This document shows, piece after piece, positions 23,063 to 34,462 of a DNA stretch of 64,000 nucleotides; within the stretch, counting starts at the first letter, position 1; each line of letters begins with the position of its first letter. The stretch spans positions 24,929,001 to 24,993,000 of the forward strand of contig JAUMIR010000003.1 in the NCBI GenBank assembly GCA_030847615.1, read 5' to 3'. A program made the position numbers and the translations under genes. This DNA comes from Gambelia wislizenii. Taxonomy: Eukaryota; Chordata; Lepidosauria; Squamata; Crotaphytidae. The notes beneath the pieces were generated by a model. That model was not told the origin of the DNA. It saw nothing but the letters and a program-made list of their open reading frames with translations, and made no database searches.

Positions 23063-26000
23063 GTAATCTTCCTTCATATCTGTTCTGTCACGCAAATGTC
23101 CTGAATTTTAGCTTAGGAATTCTGAGCTTTATGATCAGTTGCATTTTGTGCAACATGAGTTTTAGATAATTGGTCGCTTGTTGACATTTCAGTCCTGTCT
23201 GGTATTGTTTCTGATTTGGATAAGCATCCTGTATGAGGTGTGAGTGAGAGGTTAGTACCACAATATTGGAAGCATAGTTTCCTAATAAACATACAGTGTA
23301 CCTCCTGCTCCAAATGGGACAGTGAACCTGAATGCTGTATTGAACAGTTGAGTAACTGCATTCTAATTCTCTAAAATTAGGTTTAGATGACTAGCACAGT
23401 GCTCTCTTTTCTGGTCAGGGTGGTCTGTTCTGGTCTCTTATGGCCATAATCAAACAGCACAGAACAGGGAAATCACTCTCATAAAGGAAAAGGAATACAA
23501 TATAGTATGACCTGGTCTGGGGATTATGGTTTAGAGAATCTGATTATGCTACAGTGTTTTCTATCTGGAATGTGTCTGGATTGAGCCAGCAAATCCAAAT
23601 TAACAGGCCAGACCTCATTGGAAGAAATGCTGGTAACTTGCCTGAGCCCCTCTTCTAGAGCATGTGGGATGCAGTTGGATACATGCCTAAGTTTAGAACA
23701 GCTGTTCCATACACACATAACAGTTGTGATAGTTTTTGTTATATGCTACTTTAGAAGAGGCGTGCTTTGAAGATGAACTGTATAAGCATAGGACTGGCAC
23801 CAGATGCAATGATCCAGTCAGTAGTAGACAATGTTCTGAAGATCCATGTTGTCTTATGCATTATGGAATAAATTTTAGTATTTGCTGATATCAACAGGAG
23901 AAAAAATAACTTTGAGCCACTGAAACTGTCTGCAGCAGCATGGTGTGTTAAACCCGGGGACTTAAGATGCATGCGTTTCATCAGTACTAACCATGTGAAT
24001 GGTGCATACTGGCTGAATAAAACATTTAAGATTTTTCTATTCTTTGAGTACATCATATTCCAGCAGTGGATGAGGGTAGTCTAAAATGTGTTATTTCTCC
24101 TTGCTGCCCCAGAAGGGAAGACGAGCCAATCAATTGCTTTAACTACCTTTTCTTGAGAGGATTGCCCCTACCCCTAGTTATGGATCCTGCCTGCTCCAGA
24201 ACACACAGCTGTTCTGCTCCTCTGTTTATTAGATCCTAGTTTTCTTTCCTGGGAGGTGGCTGCATTTAGGTAGACAGAAAAAGATGGAGTTCTCACTCTT
24301 GCTTGAATTCTCTGAGGACTTTCAGGCTGGGAGGGTCGTGGGAGGAGGGTTTTTTCTACCCCAACAGGTCACAGGAAGTAGATTCACCTGGATATGTGGA
24401 GAAGCATCCCACACACTAGCTGCCTCTCTGGATGGGGATGGTCATCTTGAATTGCATGGATTCTTCATGAGACCCTTCAGTGTAATCATGGTGGTCTGAT
24501 ATAAGGAATTTCAATAAGTCCTAATCCATACATATTTTTTTATGAATTTATGATACATCAGGGAAGTTTAATTTGGTTGTTGGTTTGAGACTGCTTGTAC
24601 TTGAATTAGTATTTGACTGTACATTAATTATATGACAGTATATCAGTTATCATAATTACATTGTACAAGATCTGTATATATACAGTTGTTCCTTCATATT
24701 TGCTGGGGTTTGGTTCCAGGACGCCCTATGGATACCAAAATCCGTGAGTACTCAAATCCCATTATATGCAATGGCATAGCAAAATGGTGTCCCTTATATA
24801 AGATGGCAAAATCAAGGTTTGCTTTTTGGATTATTATTTTTTAAAGAATATTTTCAAGCTGTGAATACTTAAATCCGTGGATACCAAATCTGTGGATACA
24901 GAGGGATAACTGCACTGGCTGTACTAGCATGTTATATAAATATTAGGTGGTTGATAACATATTATCCCCAATTTAGTTGTTTTTGGTGGGAAGATAGATG
25001 AGGCAGCCACACATAGAAACCAATGTGTGTGTTTCCTAAGAGGAGTCTCCACCTCTTGTGCACATCCACCGTCTTGGCATGGCAGAAATGTGTGAAAAGT
25101 CCCATCATCCCTCATTGGGCAAAATGGCATGTGCCAAGGGTGTCAGCAAAGCTGAAGGGGTCTCTTGCGTTAGACCTAAGTGATAAGAGTCCTCTGTGGA
25201 ATCCTGTACTGCCTCCTCAGACCTAGGTACCCTGATGTTTCTGGCAACCATTCAAAATGCACCATGTAACTCTGGCTAGGCCACAGTATTGTGACTCCAA
25301 AGGGGAAAATGAAGAGCCGTGCTCTACAACTCCTGGTCACTTTTAAGTAAAAGTGCACTGAGGGTAACAAGACGCAGCAAACACATTGTTTTTACATAAT
25401 TTTCTTTTTATTCTAAATATCTGACTTATGAACATTCTCCTAGGTCCATTTAGTTGGTATTGATGTGTTCACTGGCAAAAAATATGAAGATATTTGCCCT
25501 TCCACTCACAACATGGATGTCCCAAATATCAAGAGGAATGATTATCAAGTAAGTATACATGATGTATGGACCAGGACTGGGTAGCCTAAGGCATTCTAGA
25601 TGTTTGACTGCAGTATTCATTGGTCATGCTGGTTTGGGCTGATGGAACATGGTAGTCCAGCAACACCTGGAAGGCCATGAGCTCCTCATCCCTGATAGAT
25701 CCATCCACTTGGTACGTTGTTAAGCTAACATCAGTAAGAACCCTGCCTGCCTTACCACTCTCAACAACTAGTTATTTCACAATTCCATTTGAACATTTAT
25801 TTCTTTATTGGATTTTTATCCTGCCTTTCTCCCTAAAATGGGGCTTAACAAAGAAGAAAAGGTAGCACTCACCTGCTTAAAAGCCTTCTACAGCAACCTA
25901 CCTTAATTGCTAAATGCCAACTCAAATAAAAGGTCTTTGTATATCGGGGATGACAACAAGAGGACCAGCCTAGCCTCTCTTGAAAGGGAATTTTACAGCC

Positions 26001-29000
26001 TAGAAATAGTGCCTTTTGGATTCCCAATATGCTTTTTAGAGTGGCACAACCAAGAGAGTGGCCCCTGTGAAGACATCAGAGCTCAGGCAGACTTCTGTGG
26101 GGGAATATGGTACTTCAGATAGCCTGTACCCAAGTCACATAGGGGTTTATGGGTTATAACCAACTTTTAAAATTACCGTATATTCTGGCGTATAAGACGA
26201 CTGGGCGTATAAGACGACCCCCCTCAATTTTTAAGTTAAAATATAGAATTTGGGATATACTCGCCATATAAGATGACCCTCCATCACCCGCCCTCCTCGA
26301 AGCCACGATGAGACCTCCGATCGTGGTTTCGGGGAGGACAGGCTGTAGCTGGAAAGCTTCCCCCCTCCAGCCAGCCACCCTCCCCGAAGCTGGTTGAGGA
26401 ATCGCAGGGGATGGCTGCCTGGCTGGGGAGAGGCTTAGCCCCTCCTGCCCAGCGAGGCTTCCCCGCCTCCCCCCCACGCAGCCTCGCTGGGCGGGGGGAT
26501 CTTCTCCTTGACTTAATCCACGAAGATCAGTTGTTTACCGTACAAGAGGCTACATGATCAACTGATGTCTAGGAGTTTTGACTTCTGTTGAATTTGTTAG
26601 CTTAATGATTTTTCCCCAGCACATGCACTTTGCAGTAGTGACTTGGCAACCTTGGCAAAATATATTAGCATGTATTTATGGCTTAGGGTTCTCATTCCCT
26701 CCAGCTTCTGTTCTGTCAGGGTGAGAGACAGAAATGCATTTCTTTCCCTAAATAAAGTTGGAGCTAAAGTTGATGCTGGGAATGTGTGACTTACAAGTGG
26801 AAAAAAAGTCCCCTTCAAAACTCTTTGGTGGAAAATAAGTTATCAGAGAAACCTATTCTTTGTAATTTGTGTCTGATAATTTGAGGCCACTGACTAATGG
26901 GATTGTCTTCCTGAATAAAATGCTTATAACTTGATTCAGATGTTGGTGGGGGGCAGGGGAGAGTTTTAGCCAGTATGTTAATACCCAACACCAAGCAGTA
27001 CATTCTGCTGATGAAAGACCAGCCTCAAGCCATAAAACTGTGGAGAACACACAGTTTGGTACACAGAACAGTTGCTGAAGAAAAGCTGGACATATTTGTT
27101 CCAGAGCAGGAGAGAAGCCAATGAGCCAAACTGGAACAGCAAACAGCAGTTGTGGCAATACTTTGGCCTCAAATTCCCTAAGTGCAGCAGGAATGAATCG
27201 TCTTTTAGTATTAAAAAACCCAGGGTATAGATTTAGCATTATTAGATGATGATTGAATAGCAGAAGTTCAAGGAGATATCCAAGTGCCAGAAGATTGGAA
27301 AATGACACCAAAACTTAAATGACTTAGTCACGGAGAAGACCTCACTGCCCAGCGAGGCTCTCCCCGCCTGGTCTCCTGCGTCTTCGCTCCCTTTGCAAAG
27401 GGTGCGAAAATGCAGGAGATGAGCAGCGGGCGAGGCGAACCAATGCATTCGCCCCCCTCCTCCACCTTCAGTTCCTCAAAGGGGGAGGAGAGGGCTGCCC
27501 CCACCCGGTCTCCTGCGTCTTCTCTCCCTTTGCGAAGGGAGCGAAGACGCAGGATATGAGCAGCGGGCAAGGCAAACCAGTGCATTTGCCCCTCTCCTCC
27601 ACCTTTGCTTCCTTCCCAAAGGGGGCGAAGGCAGAGGAGAGGGGCAAATGTACTGGTACACGCTTTGCCTGTCACACACCCTGATCTCCTTCCTCTTCGC
27701 TCCCTTTGTGAAGGGAGCGAAGAGGCAGGAGATTGGCCAGTGGGTGAGGCAAAACCGTATACCCGGCATATAAGATGACCCCCGACTTTTGAGGGTATTT
27801 TGGGGGGTTTTAAAATCATCCTATACACCGGAATATATGGTATGGACAAAAGTGAAATTAAATGTGAAAAACACATTGATGAAGAAGAGCCACAGTCTAA
27901 GAATGTGTCTGGTTAAAATTAGTAAGAGACCCGTACTGAGATCTGTCTTATTAAAGACAGCCACCAGGTCCCCCTGATTTGGATCGGGATTGCACATATG
28001 AAGGAGAGGCAGCCCTTCCTCATGCATGATTTTCTGAGCAATTGGAATTTTCCTTCTAGATAAAACCTGATACCCCACCCATAAACAGTCTTAATTAAAG
28101 CTTCAAAGTTTAGCTACCCAAGGGACCATCAAAAGAAGAGTACCAGGATCTCCCTCACCCCATTGCACTATATCTCACATCTCTCTGTCAGTTGGATAGG
28201 GCATCCCTGGTCTCATCACAACATCAACTTACCTTCCATAGGTGGAATATAGAACTGTCATTTCCTTATAGTATTGCTGTTGCTGCTGTTTGCCTTCAGG
28301 TTGTTTCTGACTTAAGGCAAACCTATCACAGGGTTTTCTTAGAAAGATTTGTTCAGAGGTGGTTTGCCTTTACTTTCCTCTGAGGCTGAGGGAATGTGAC
28401 TTGCCCAAGGTCACTCAGTGGGTTTTCATGGCTGAATGAGGATTCAGAGTCGTAGTCTAACACTCAAACCATTGTACCATGCTGGATTTAGAGTACTACA
28501 ATTGTTATAAAATTGTTTTGACTAGCTTGAGCAATGTCAAAGAGTACAAATACTAACAAAGCTGTTTTATATCCTCCTGTTTGATTTCAGGCAGTTCTAA
28601 ACATCCCATTTGTCTCGAGGCTGTGATACCTAGCTATTCTGAATTAAATAAAATTTAACTGTATTGCCTTTCTGTTTCCTTTTTTAATGGGAATATTGTA
28701 AAAATACCAAAATTTATGAAAGAATTAACACTCAATTCTTGTTTAACAAATAAGCTTAAGAGTACTTGCTTCACTTTTTACTTATGTGCCTTATGTAAGA
28801 GTTACTGCTGTACATAAATGTTCTAAGTCATAATTGTATGCAAAACTTAATATGTACATTACTACATTTTATTTCACTGGGTTACCATATGCTTAAATTT
28901 GCATAGGAGTGTTATATTAAGTTTTTGTCAAAGTGAACTAAATATTCTATGCTTAAACACAGACCAAATAACATCTTAACAAGCAGTTTAAAGTATTTTG

Positions 29001-30202
29001 CAATCCTCTGAAACACTTTCTGCCACCATTTCAGTCAATCACTTTATTTCTACTCTGCCTTTTCCCGACGACTGGGACTCAGCAGGCCAAATAAATATTC
29101 AATACACTGTTTAGAATAACTACCACAGTTAAGTGAAATTGTATTCTTTACTTTCTAGGAACAGCACTCAGAACTTATCTGCTAGTTGTAGATAATCCTA
29201 ACATGATTTTCTCAGATTTTCTTTATGGTACCAAATGGTACCAAAATGGTACCAAAATATGGTATGGTACCAAAAAAGCATTTAGTTTGATGAAGTAAAT
29301 TATGATTCACATTGTAAAGTCCTTGAGATCAGAATAGTTGGATCACAAGTTGTATGAGAGATCCAGAAAGCAAAGTCCGAGTAGCTTGAACTATATTCTG
29401 TGCCGTTGAATATATGATAAAAGTTTCTTCAGGTGGCAATAAGTCACTTCAGTTGAGAATCCAAATCAAATCAAGATTGTTTTACAAATTTTCCCACAGC
29501 TAATCTGTATTCAGGATGGCTACCTCTCTTTACTGACTGAAAGTGGTGAAGTTCGTGAGGATCTCAAGGTTCCAGAAGGTGAACTAGGCAAAGAAATAGA
29601 GGGAAAATACAATGCAGGTGAAGATTTCCAGGTAAAATCTTAGTGGATAAAAGTATTCCTTTGCATATTTTTTCTGTTATTAGCAGTTGATCAGATATGG
29701 GCTCTTTTGCTTATACACTATATTAATATTTTAATGGGATGGAGGGTGGTTTGCTAAATGTCGAGTTAAAATAGAAGTACAATTGTCCCTGTACAGTTTT
29801 TCACATTCGCGGGGATTAGGGCTGCAAGACGCTCGCAAATGTGAAAAAACCATGAATAAAAAAATAGGTCACGCCACGCCCTCCCGGAACCCCTGCCCTC
29901 CCAGAAGCAGTGACTGGGGCTTCTAAATCCCCGTTGCCACTTTTGGGAGGGGGGCTCCCAAAACCCACAAATAATCAAAACCGCGAATGTTAAAGCCACG
30001 AACGTGGAGGGGCAACTGTACTGCCACCAGAACTCAAGTAACACTGAACCACTGCAACAATTACGCTTGATGCAAATGTAATCTAATGTAGCTCAGTCAA
30101 ATAATCTAACCATGTGTTTGCTTTTTTTTTTTTCTGCTATAGGTATCTGTTATGTGTGCAATGAGTGAAGAATGTGCTGTAGCCATAAAACCTTGCAAAT
30201 AG
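22898..30202 (+). CDS. EIF5A2: EIF5A2, eukaryotic translation initiation factor 5A-2 (four coding exons)
   Basis: Join 22898-23062, 25444-25548, 29500-29631 and 30143-30202: 153 codons plus stop, the standard eIF5A length. eIF5A binds the ribosomal E site and promotes peptide bond formation at stalling sequences and termination. Its activity needs hypusine made on one lysine. That lysine is K50 in [11 protein letters not shown], codon 50 of the first coding exon, with flanking residues intact. The N-terminal SH3-like domain is about residues 15-83, and the OB-fold follows to the end. It is EIF5A2 rather than EIF5A1 because of [17 protein letters not shown] and the end AIKPCK. All junctions fall between codons and obey GT-AG. 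ATG context is ctactATGG. The frame is intact, unlike an intronless pseudogene. RPL22L1 follows on the same strand about 4.7 kb beyond the transcript end. Confidence 0.97.
23063..25443 (+). other. EIF5A2 intron after coding exon 1
   Basis: Holds a Tigger/MER2-like MITE at 24683-24912. The remainder shows no exon. The acceptor is ctcctag. Confidence 0.7.
24683..24912 (+). mobile_element. Tigger/MER2-like MITE (230 bp), family 2 copy 3
   Basis: TA precedes cagttgttccttcatatttg, the right end is agggataactg, and gggtttggttccaggac lies inside. Same length and orientation as 11671-11900. Confidence 0.85.
25444..25548 (+). CDS. EIF5A2: EIF5A2 coding exon 2 (codons 56-90)
   Basis: [20 protein letters not shown] through KRNDYQ, then gtaagt. 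This segment covers the end of the SH3-like domain and the linker into the OB-fold. Confidence 0.97.
25573..25692. mobile_element. Small foldback MITE
   Basis: Imperfect palindrome: gcattctagatgtttgactg pairs with gtagtccagcaacacctgg and aaggcc. Same design as 13749-13874 and 31444-31556. A hAT-like origin is likely but not shown. Confidence 0.5.
26853..27311 (-). pseudogene. Non-LTR retrotransposon ORF2 C-terminal fragment
   Basis: A 152-codon open frame reads [32 protein letters not shown] and LWLEAGLSS, then YWLKL. I recognise this as the region after the reverse transcriptase in non-LTR elements, where a helical connector precedes the C-terminus. The clade is not certain. No catalytic motif, endonuclease or 3' end is present. 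It lies between the two arms of the foldback element in EIF5A2 intron 3, antisense to the gene. Confidence 0.6.
27372..27732. repeat. Four GC-rich hairpins in series
   Basis: ctcctgcgtcttcgctccc with its complement forms stems at 27372-27419, 27509-27555 and 27684-27732. A fourth stem is at 27595-27649 (gcccctctcctcc with ggaggagaggggc-like arm). Loops are about 6-10 bases. Confidence 0.8.
28286..28490 (-). mobile_element. tRNA-derived SINE with RTE-like tail
   Basis: The plus strand reads cttcaggttgtttctgactt, agggttttcttagaaagatt, cccaaggtcactcagtgggt and ttgtaccatgctgg, the complement of a common squamate SINE (head ccagc..ggtgca, tail with gactt..gaagg). It lies in EIF5A2 intron 3. Confidence 0.75.
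29226..29275. repeat. Short atggtaccaaa repeat cluster
   Basis: atggtaccaaa-type units recur four times in 50 bases, so the palindrome ggtacc appears repeatedly. Located in EIF5A2 intron 3. Confidence 0.75.
29500..29631 (+). CDS. EIF5A2: EIF5A2 coding exon 3 (codons 91-134)
   Basis: After ttcccacag: [19 protein letters not shown] through YNAGEDFQ, then gtaaaa. This is the core of the C-terminal OB-fold. Confidence 0.97.
29780..30018. mobile_element. Tigger/pogo-like MITE (239 bp), family 4
   Basis: TA precedes caattgtccc, and the right end ggggcaactg is followed by TA. Interior parts cattcgcgggg and aaccgcgaatg are also inverted. In EIF5A2 intron 4, about 150 bp from exon 3 and 125 bp from exon 4. 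Confidence 0.8.
30143..30202 (+). CDS. EIF5A2: EIF5A2 coding exon 4 (codons 135-153 and stop)
   Basis: A T-rich tract and ctatag precede [19 protein letters not shown] and TAG. The IKPCK ending marks the EIF5A2 paralogue. Confidence 0.97.
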   Translation, partial: VSVMCAMSEECAVAIKPCK

Positions 30203-30527
30203 GACCATCTGGATTTGGGCAGTTGCTCAAGTTCCAGCAACTGCAGATCTTGTGTTTTAGTTCTGATTATCACCAAAGCTATAACCTTCACTAGCAACCT
30301 CGTGTCTTTGTTTGAAAATAGTGCTGACTAATGTTGCAAGCCATTTGGCAATACTAAAATTGCTGAAGTTCAAGTGCTTACAGGAATGGCAAGGCGGTCA
30401 AAACTGTCATTTTAGATCATGAGGTATTAAACTAGTATGCTTTGCTCAAACAAGACTGTGTAGCAGTGCCAATACCAAGGTAGTACTAAGTTTGGGTTTA
30501 AGAATAGTGTTTAAGTACAACATTTTA

Positions 30528-30533
30528 AATAAA
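30528..30533 (+). terminator. EIF5A2: Proximal poly(A) signal, EIF5A2
   Basis: AATAAA 326 bases after the stop codon; candidate for a short 3'UTR isoform. Confidence 0.45.
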
Positions 30534-31443
30534 TGAAAATAATCTATTTTATCTTAAACATTGTGAAATATGGCTTGCACTGAACTGAATAGTTACTGAG
30601 CTAAAGAGAAGGGAACGCCTATGATCAAAATGCCAGCACTGATGGCCATGTACAACAGTCTGTATCTCTGTAGCCCTGCTGGCTCACTTTTAACATGTTG
30701 CCATTTCCCTGTGATGCAAACATCCAGAATATTGGATGCTTTCATACTCTGGTTAATAGTGCACAAATGTTATGGGGTTGGGGTGAGATTCACTAGAGGC
30801 CTTTGATTTCAACATGGAGTTCAGCCACTCTTCTAGTTCAAAAGATGGGAAAGCCTCAAGCCTTTCAGTATTATGAATGCTTGTTTTGGATTTTAACTTT
30901 AGTTTTGTAGCACAAGTTGAATGCTTGGCTTCTTTTTAGGAATTGGAACAAAAGTGTACGTAGTGGCTGCTTGAGTGGAGGCTAAATTCAAACCCTGTTT
31001 CACACAGATAATTTTGGTCATGGGATGTCAGACCTGCTAAAGATCCATGGCTCAGCATTCTTTCAGATGGAGGAACTTCAGGGCTATGTAACAGGGTCAC
31101 TTTGACTCAAAATCTACTTGTGCAGAACTTTGCTACACTGAACAGACAAATGCCTAACCACTAATAGTCATGATCTTCTGCTTGCAAGATCATGCTTTTG
31201 CTTAGTTAGCATTTGGGGAAACCTAATGACTGTAATTTGCCTTAAATATTGGTAGCAACTGATTAACTTGAACTAGTGACTGAGTTCTTAGAACATGTTT
31301 GGTTCATTTGGGGCAGCTTTGTAGGGTGGATGGATTAGGAAACAGGATTTAGAATTATGGTTGGGGATATAGTTGCCCATAGCTAGTAAAGCTATACTAG
31401 AGATATAAACTATCAGGATCTCACAGTAAGTTAAGTTCTAGAT

Positions 31444-31556
31444 TGGGATAGAAATCTACACCCTTCCAGATATTGTTGGGCTGCAGCTTCCAGCATTCCT
31501 CACCATTGGCTGTGCTGGCTAGGGCTACTGGAACTAGCAGTTTAACAGCATCTTGT
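31444..31556. mobile_element. Small foldback MITE in the EIF5A2 3'UTR
   Basis: ccttccagatattgttgggc pairs imperfectly with aacagcatcttgtggg. Same type as 13749 and 25573. It would fold in the mRNA. Confidence 0.5.
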
Positions 31557-33288
31557 GGGTTTTATGAATTCCACCCATTCTCTAGATTTAACTGAGCAAA
31601 TACCTATGCAGAGAAGGGGCACAATGCAGATTGGTTTGGCAATAAACACTCTTGAATAAAGCACAGTCTTGATATGTTAAATAACTAAATGTTTCAAGAT
31701 CTAGGGCTACTAGAAAGATGAAGGGTTTTATCATTGTTAGTCCAATCATGACAATATTCCTAGGCAGTTGATTCTTAGTCTTGCTAGTAATGGGAAGTGG
31801 CAGTTTGAAACTTACACTTCATCAGCTAGTATCATTAGTCATTGTCAGATGTCCTACAGGAGTTATCTACTGTGCCTAAGCAATTGAGAGAATTATTTAT
31901 GTCACAATATCTGAAGATTCCTGAAGTTCACTGTTTCTGTCATCTTAAGGATCTATATAGCTGAAATATATGGAGGTAGCTAACTTATGGAAATATTACT
32001 TTACTTTAATTACCCCTCCCCCCAGAGATGGTGGAGCCCTAATTCACCTTGTCTTCTAGCTGTCCAGATTTGCAGGATATCAAAGCTAAGTGAGTAAGAA
32101 GTATAGCATATGCTAGGTAGATCATACATAGGACATGTTTGGCATGCAGCTATATGATACCATTACTTCACCAATAAGACAGTAACAAAGCCATTCACTT
32201 TGTAGAAGGCAATATTTCTACAAATCACTAGGTTTACAATAAACAGACTTTGCTAATAAAAGATAAATGCTGTATATTTCAGGTTCCTATACCTATTTCA
32301 GGGTAATCATGTTTCTGTAAATCCGCTTTTAAATAGTTATTACTTTTGTTGGAATAAAATGCAGTTATTTTTGAAGAGCACTCCTGAACTTTCAAGAGCA
32401 TTCTCTTTAAATAAGCTACAGGCTAAAATGAAGGCAGAACAACTCAATCTTGGTGTTTGTAATGGTTCAAGCTTTCGTTTTGTCCATTGATGTTTTTGTT
32501 CAGCGTACTGTAGTTTCTCTTGACTCAAATGTTAGAGAATTCTTTTTTAAAAATCTAAGTTTACCTCTTTATGTGTTGCTGTTTGTTTTTGTGTTCAACA
32601 AAACCACTGCTAGATGAGCCATGACTTGAATATACTCTTCTCAGGGCTGCTCTTGTGAAGAATTGAAAGAGCTTAAGTTGATTATTTTATCAAAGCTGCT
32701 TTGAAAGTCTTACAGGGTTTTGTATTCCATAAATTTATAGCATGCCTATGATGCAAGTAGAGTTCTAGTATATTTGAATCTTAGTTGAAAGCAGTCAAAC
32801 ACTGTTGTCACCAAGTTGTGCTTGTGACTAGATAACATTTGACCACAATAAGCTTTACATGTTGGAAAATCTGCTATGTCTGGGAACATTAACAGAACAC
32901 GCTGTACTTAAATACTTCTTTCTGTAAAAGTGCAAGATTCTCATACATCATAAAATGTTTCACTGTACAACTTAAGACACTTATCTCAATAGCTTTTATT
33001 TACATTATCCTGTCTAGGACTTGCAAAACTGAAGTCATTATCAGTGACTGTTACATTAAAACATGTTGTTGTAAACAAATTGAGGGGAGAAGAGGTTTTT
33101 GTATTTGCTGTCTGTGGAAGTTCAGTCAAGTATGCAATATACCTGCTGGCTAGTGAATGGAAGTATTTTTTTAAATATTTTTTTTTGCATTTCTGTAATA
33201 GTGAAGTATTCATGTGTTAACAAGTTCTTGCCTTTTAATGACTGTTTTATTGAAACGTTTGAATTATGATTTGGGCCACAGTAAAGAG

Positions 33289-33294
33289 AATAAA
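33289..33294 (+). terminator. EIF5A2: Distal poly(A) signal, EIF5A2
   Basis: AATAAA in gagAATAAAgttt. Beyond it dispersed repeats resume (5S-SINE at 33447), supporting this as the main transcript end. Confidence 0.65.
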
Positions 33295-33446
33295 GTTTAA
33301 ACAAAAAGGCTACTCTTCTTTTTCCTACCGATAGTAAATTTCTTGCATGCTATATATGTCTCCCTTGGGATAACCTCTAAAAGTAGGAGAATAGTTTGGT
33401 CTTGTTCAGTGTGTTCTAATATAACTGTGTCCACCACAGTTCCCAT

Positions 33447-33655
33447 ACGTGTGTGTGTGTATGACTTCAAGTTGCCTGTTGACTTATGGCATCGCCCGGA
33501 ATATCATAGGGTTTTCTTGGGCAAGGAATACTCAAGGTTTTGGAAGTTTCTTCTGAAATATGGCTTATAGCCTTCCTCTGAAACATAGCCAGAGCTGATC
33601 CTACTTAGCTTCCAAGATCACCTGGGATCTAGTGCCTTTAAGAGTATTTAGGCAA
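33447..33655 (-). mobile_element. 5S rRNA-derived SINE
   Basis: The minus strand holds gatcttggaagctaagtagg and atcagctctgg from 5S rRNA. The tail reads aagaaaaccctatgatatt through gactt..aagtca. Decayed copy. Confidence 0.75.
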
Positions 33656-33949
33656 TGTTTCTCATATGTGACATCCATCCATTGTTCTCCATTACTTTCT
33701 TATTTTTGGTTATAACTGGATAGATATATTGAGTAGGGTAAATCTTATCACCAGCAAGACTAACATGCTAAAGTGTAGGAGATCACATGTATTCAGAAAT
33801 TCTGAATTACTCTTCCAGTTAATGTTCATGGTGATTTTTAATGTAAATTCAAACAATTAAATACATTTACAGACAGTAAATGGAGGTCTAAAATGAAAGA
33901 ACAGCCTTAATAAACACTTGGTAGAACTACATTTTATTTGCCATTTAAA

Positions 33950-34462
33950 GGCCAGTAATAAGGAAGTGAACCTCATCTCCCTTGGGAATGAGTTCCACAG
34001 TAAGTTACTTTTAACTTATATTATGCCTTTTCCTAGGGCTAGGTTTCAAGATAACTCGCAACATGATTAAAACCCATTTAAAATAATATCAAAATGAATT
34101 TCAAGGCCCCCTCATTAAAAGTCCCATCTTCAGAAGCCAATCAGTTGCTTAATGCGAATATAGCCTCCATGGAAAAGTCTTCCATAACCTGGGAACAACC
34201 ACTGAGAAGGCCCTCTTGTGCCCACCTTACATTTTTTGTGAAGCTGGCAGGACTACAAAAAAGGTCCTATGAAAAAGTTCCTCAACAGTCTTAGCTGCTT
34301 GGCTGTTGGGCATGAATGTCAGCTCCAAGCAAGAGGCTGTGTGGGAGGAAGCAGTCTTGAAAACGCTGGCCCCAATGTGTGGGGTGAGCAATTACACTGG
34401 GATCCGGTTTTCTGACCGGACTGGATGGCCCTCATGGTCTCTTCCAATTCTATGATTCTATG
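33950..34462 (+). mobile_element. LINE-derived fragments ending in a CR1 3' terminus
   Basis: acctgggaacaaccactgag and aaggccctcttgtg (34185-34220) resemble a common reptile LINE-related repeat. 34420-34462 (gactggatggccctcatggt, ctatgattctatga) is a CR1 3' end. Whether the parts are one insertion is unclear. Confidence 0.5.

Larger units (their letters stand above)
26176..27840. mobile_element. Foldback DNA element with interrupted centre, between TA repeats
   Basis: The left end ccgtatattctggcgtataa is inverted at the right end (caccggaatatatgg), with TA at 26174-26175 and 27841-27842. Both arms repeat a tataagacgaccccc-like motif near their ends. The inner borders are also inverted: gatcttctccttgacttaa at about 26499 and the complement of gacttagtcacggagaagac at about 27321. 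Between the arms (about 26520-27325) lies unrelated sequence with a LINE ORF on the minus strand. The right arm holds a run of GC-rich hairpins. No transposase is seen and the superfamily is not assigned. Confidence 0.65.
25549..29499 (+). other. EIF5A2 intron after coding exon 2
   Basis: Holds a small foldback (25573-25692), the large foldback composite (26176-27840), a minus-strand SINE (28286-28490) and a short ggtaccaaa repeat cluster (29226-29275). No extra exon seen. Confidence 0.7.
30203..33312 (+). other. EIF5A2: EIF5A2 3'UTR (about 3.1 kb)
   Basis: From the stop to the last AATAAA (33289-33294) the sequence is nearly free of dispersed repeats, unlike both flanks, which fits a long conserved 3'UTR. 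Earlier signals (30528-30533 and one near 31655) could give shorter forms. One small foldback sits at 31444-31556. The end is inferred, with no transcript evidence. Confidence 0.65.

Noticed and set aside
27328..27876. 182-codon minus-strand frame
   Set aside because: Lies in the GC-rich hairpin arm of the foldback element; repeated low-complexity translation with no domain.
22898..30202. EIF5A1 rather than EIF5A2
   Set aside because: Residues [10 protein letters not shown] and the ending IKPCK fit EIF5A2, as does the neighbour RPL22L1.
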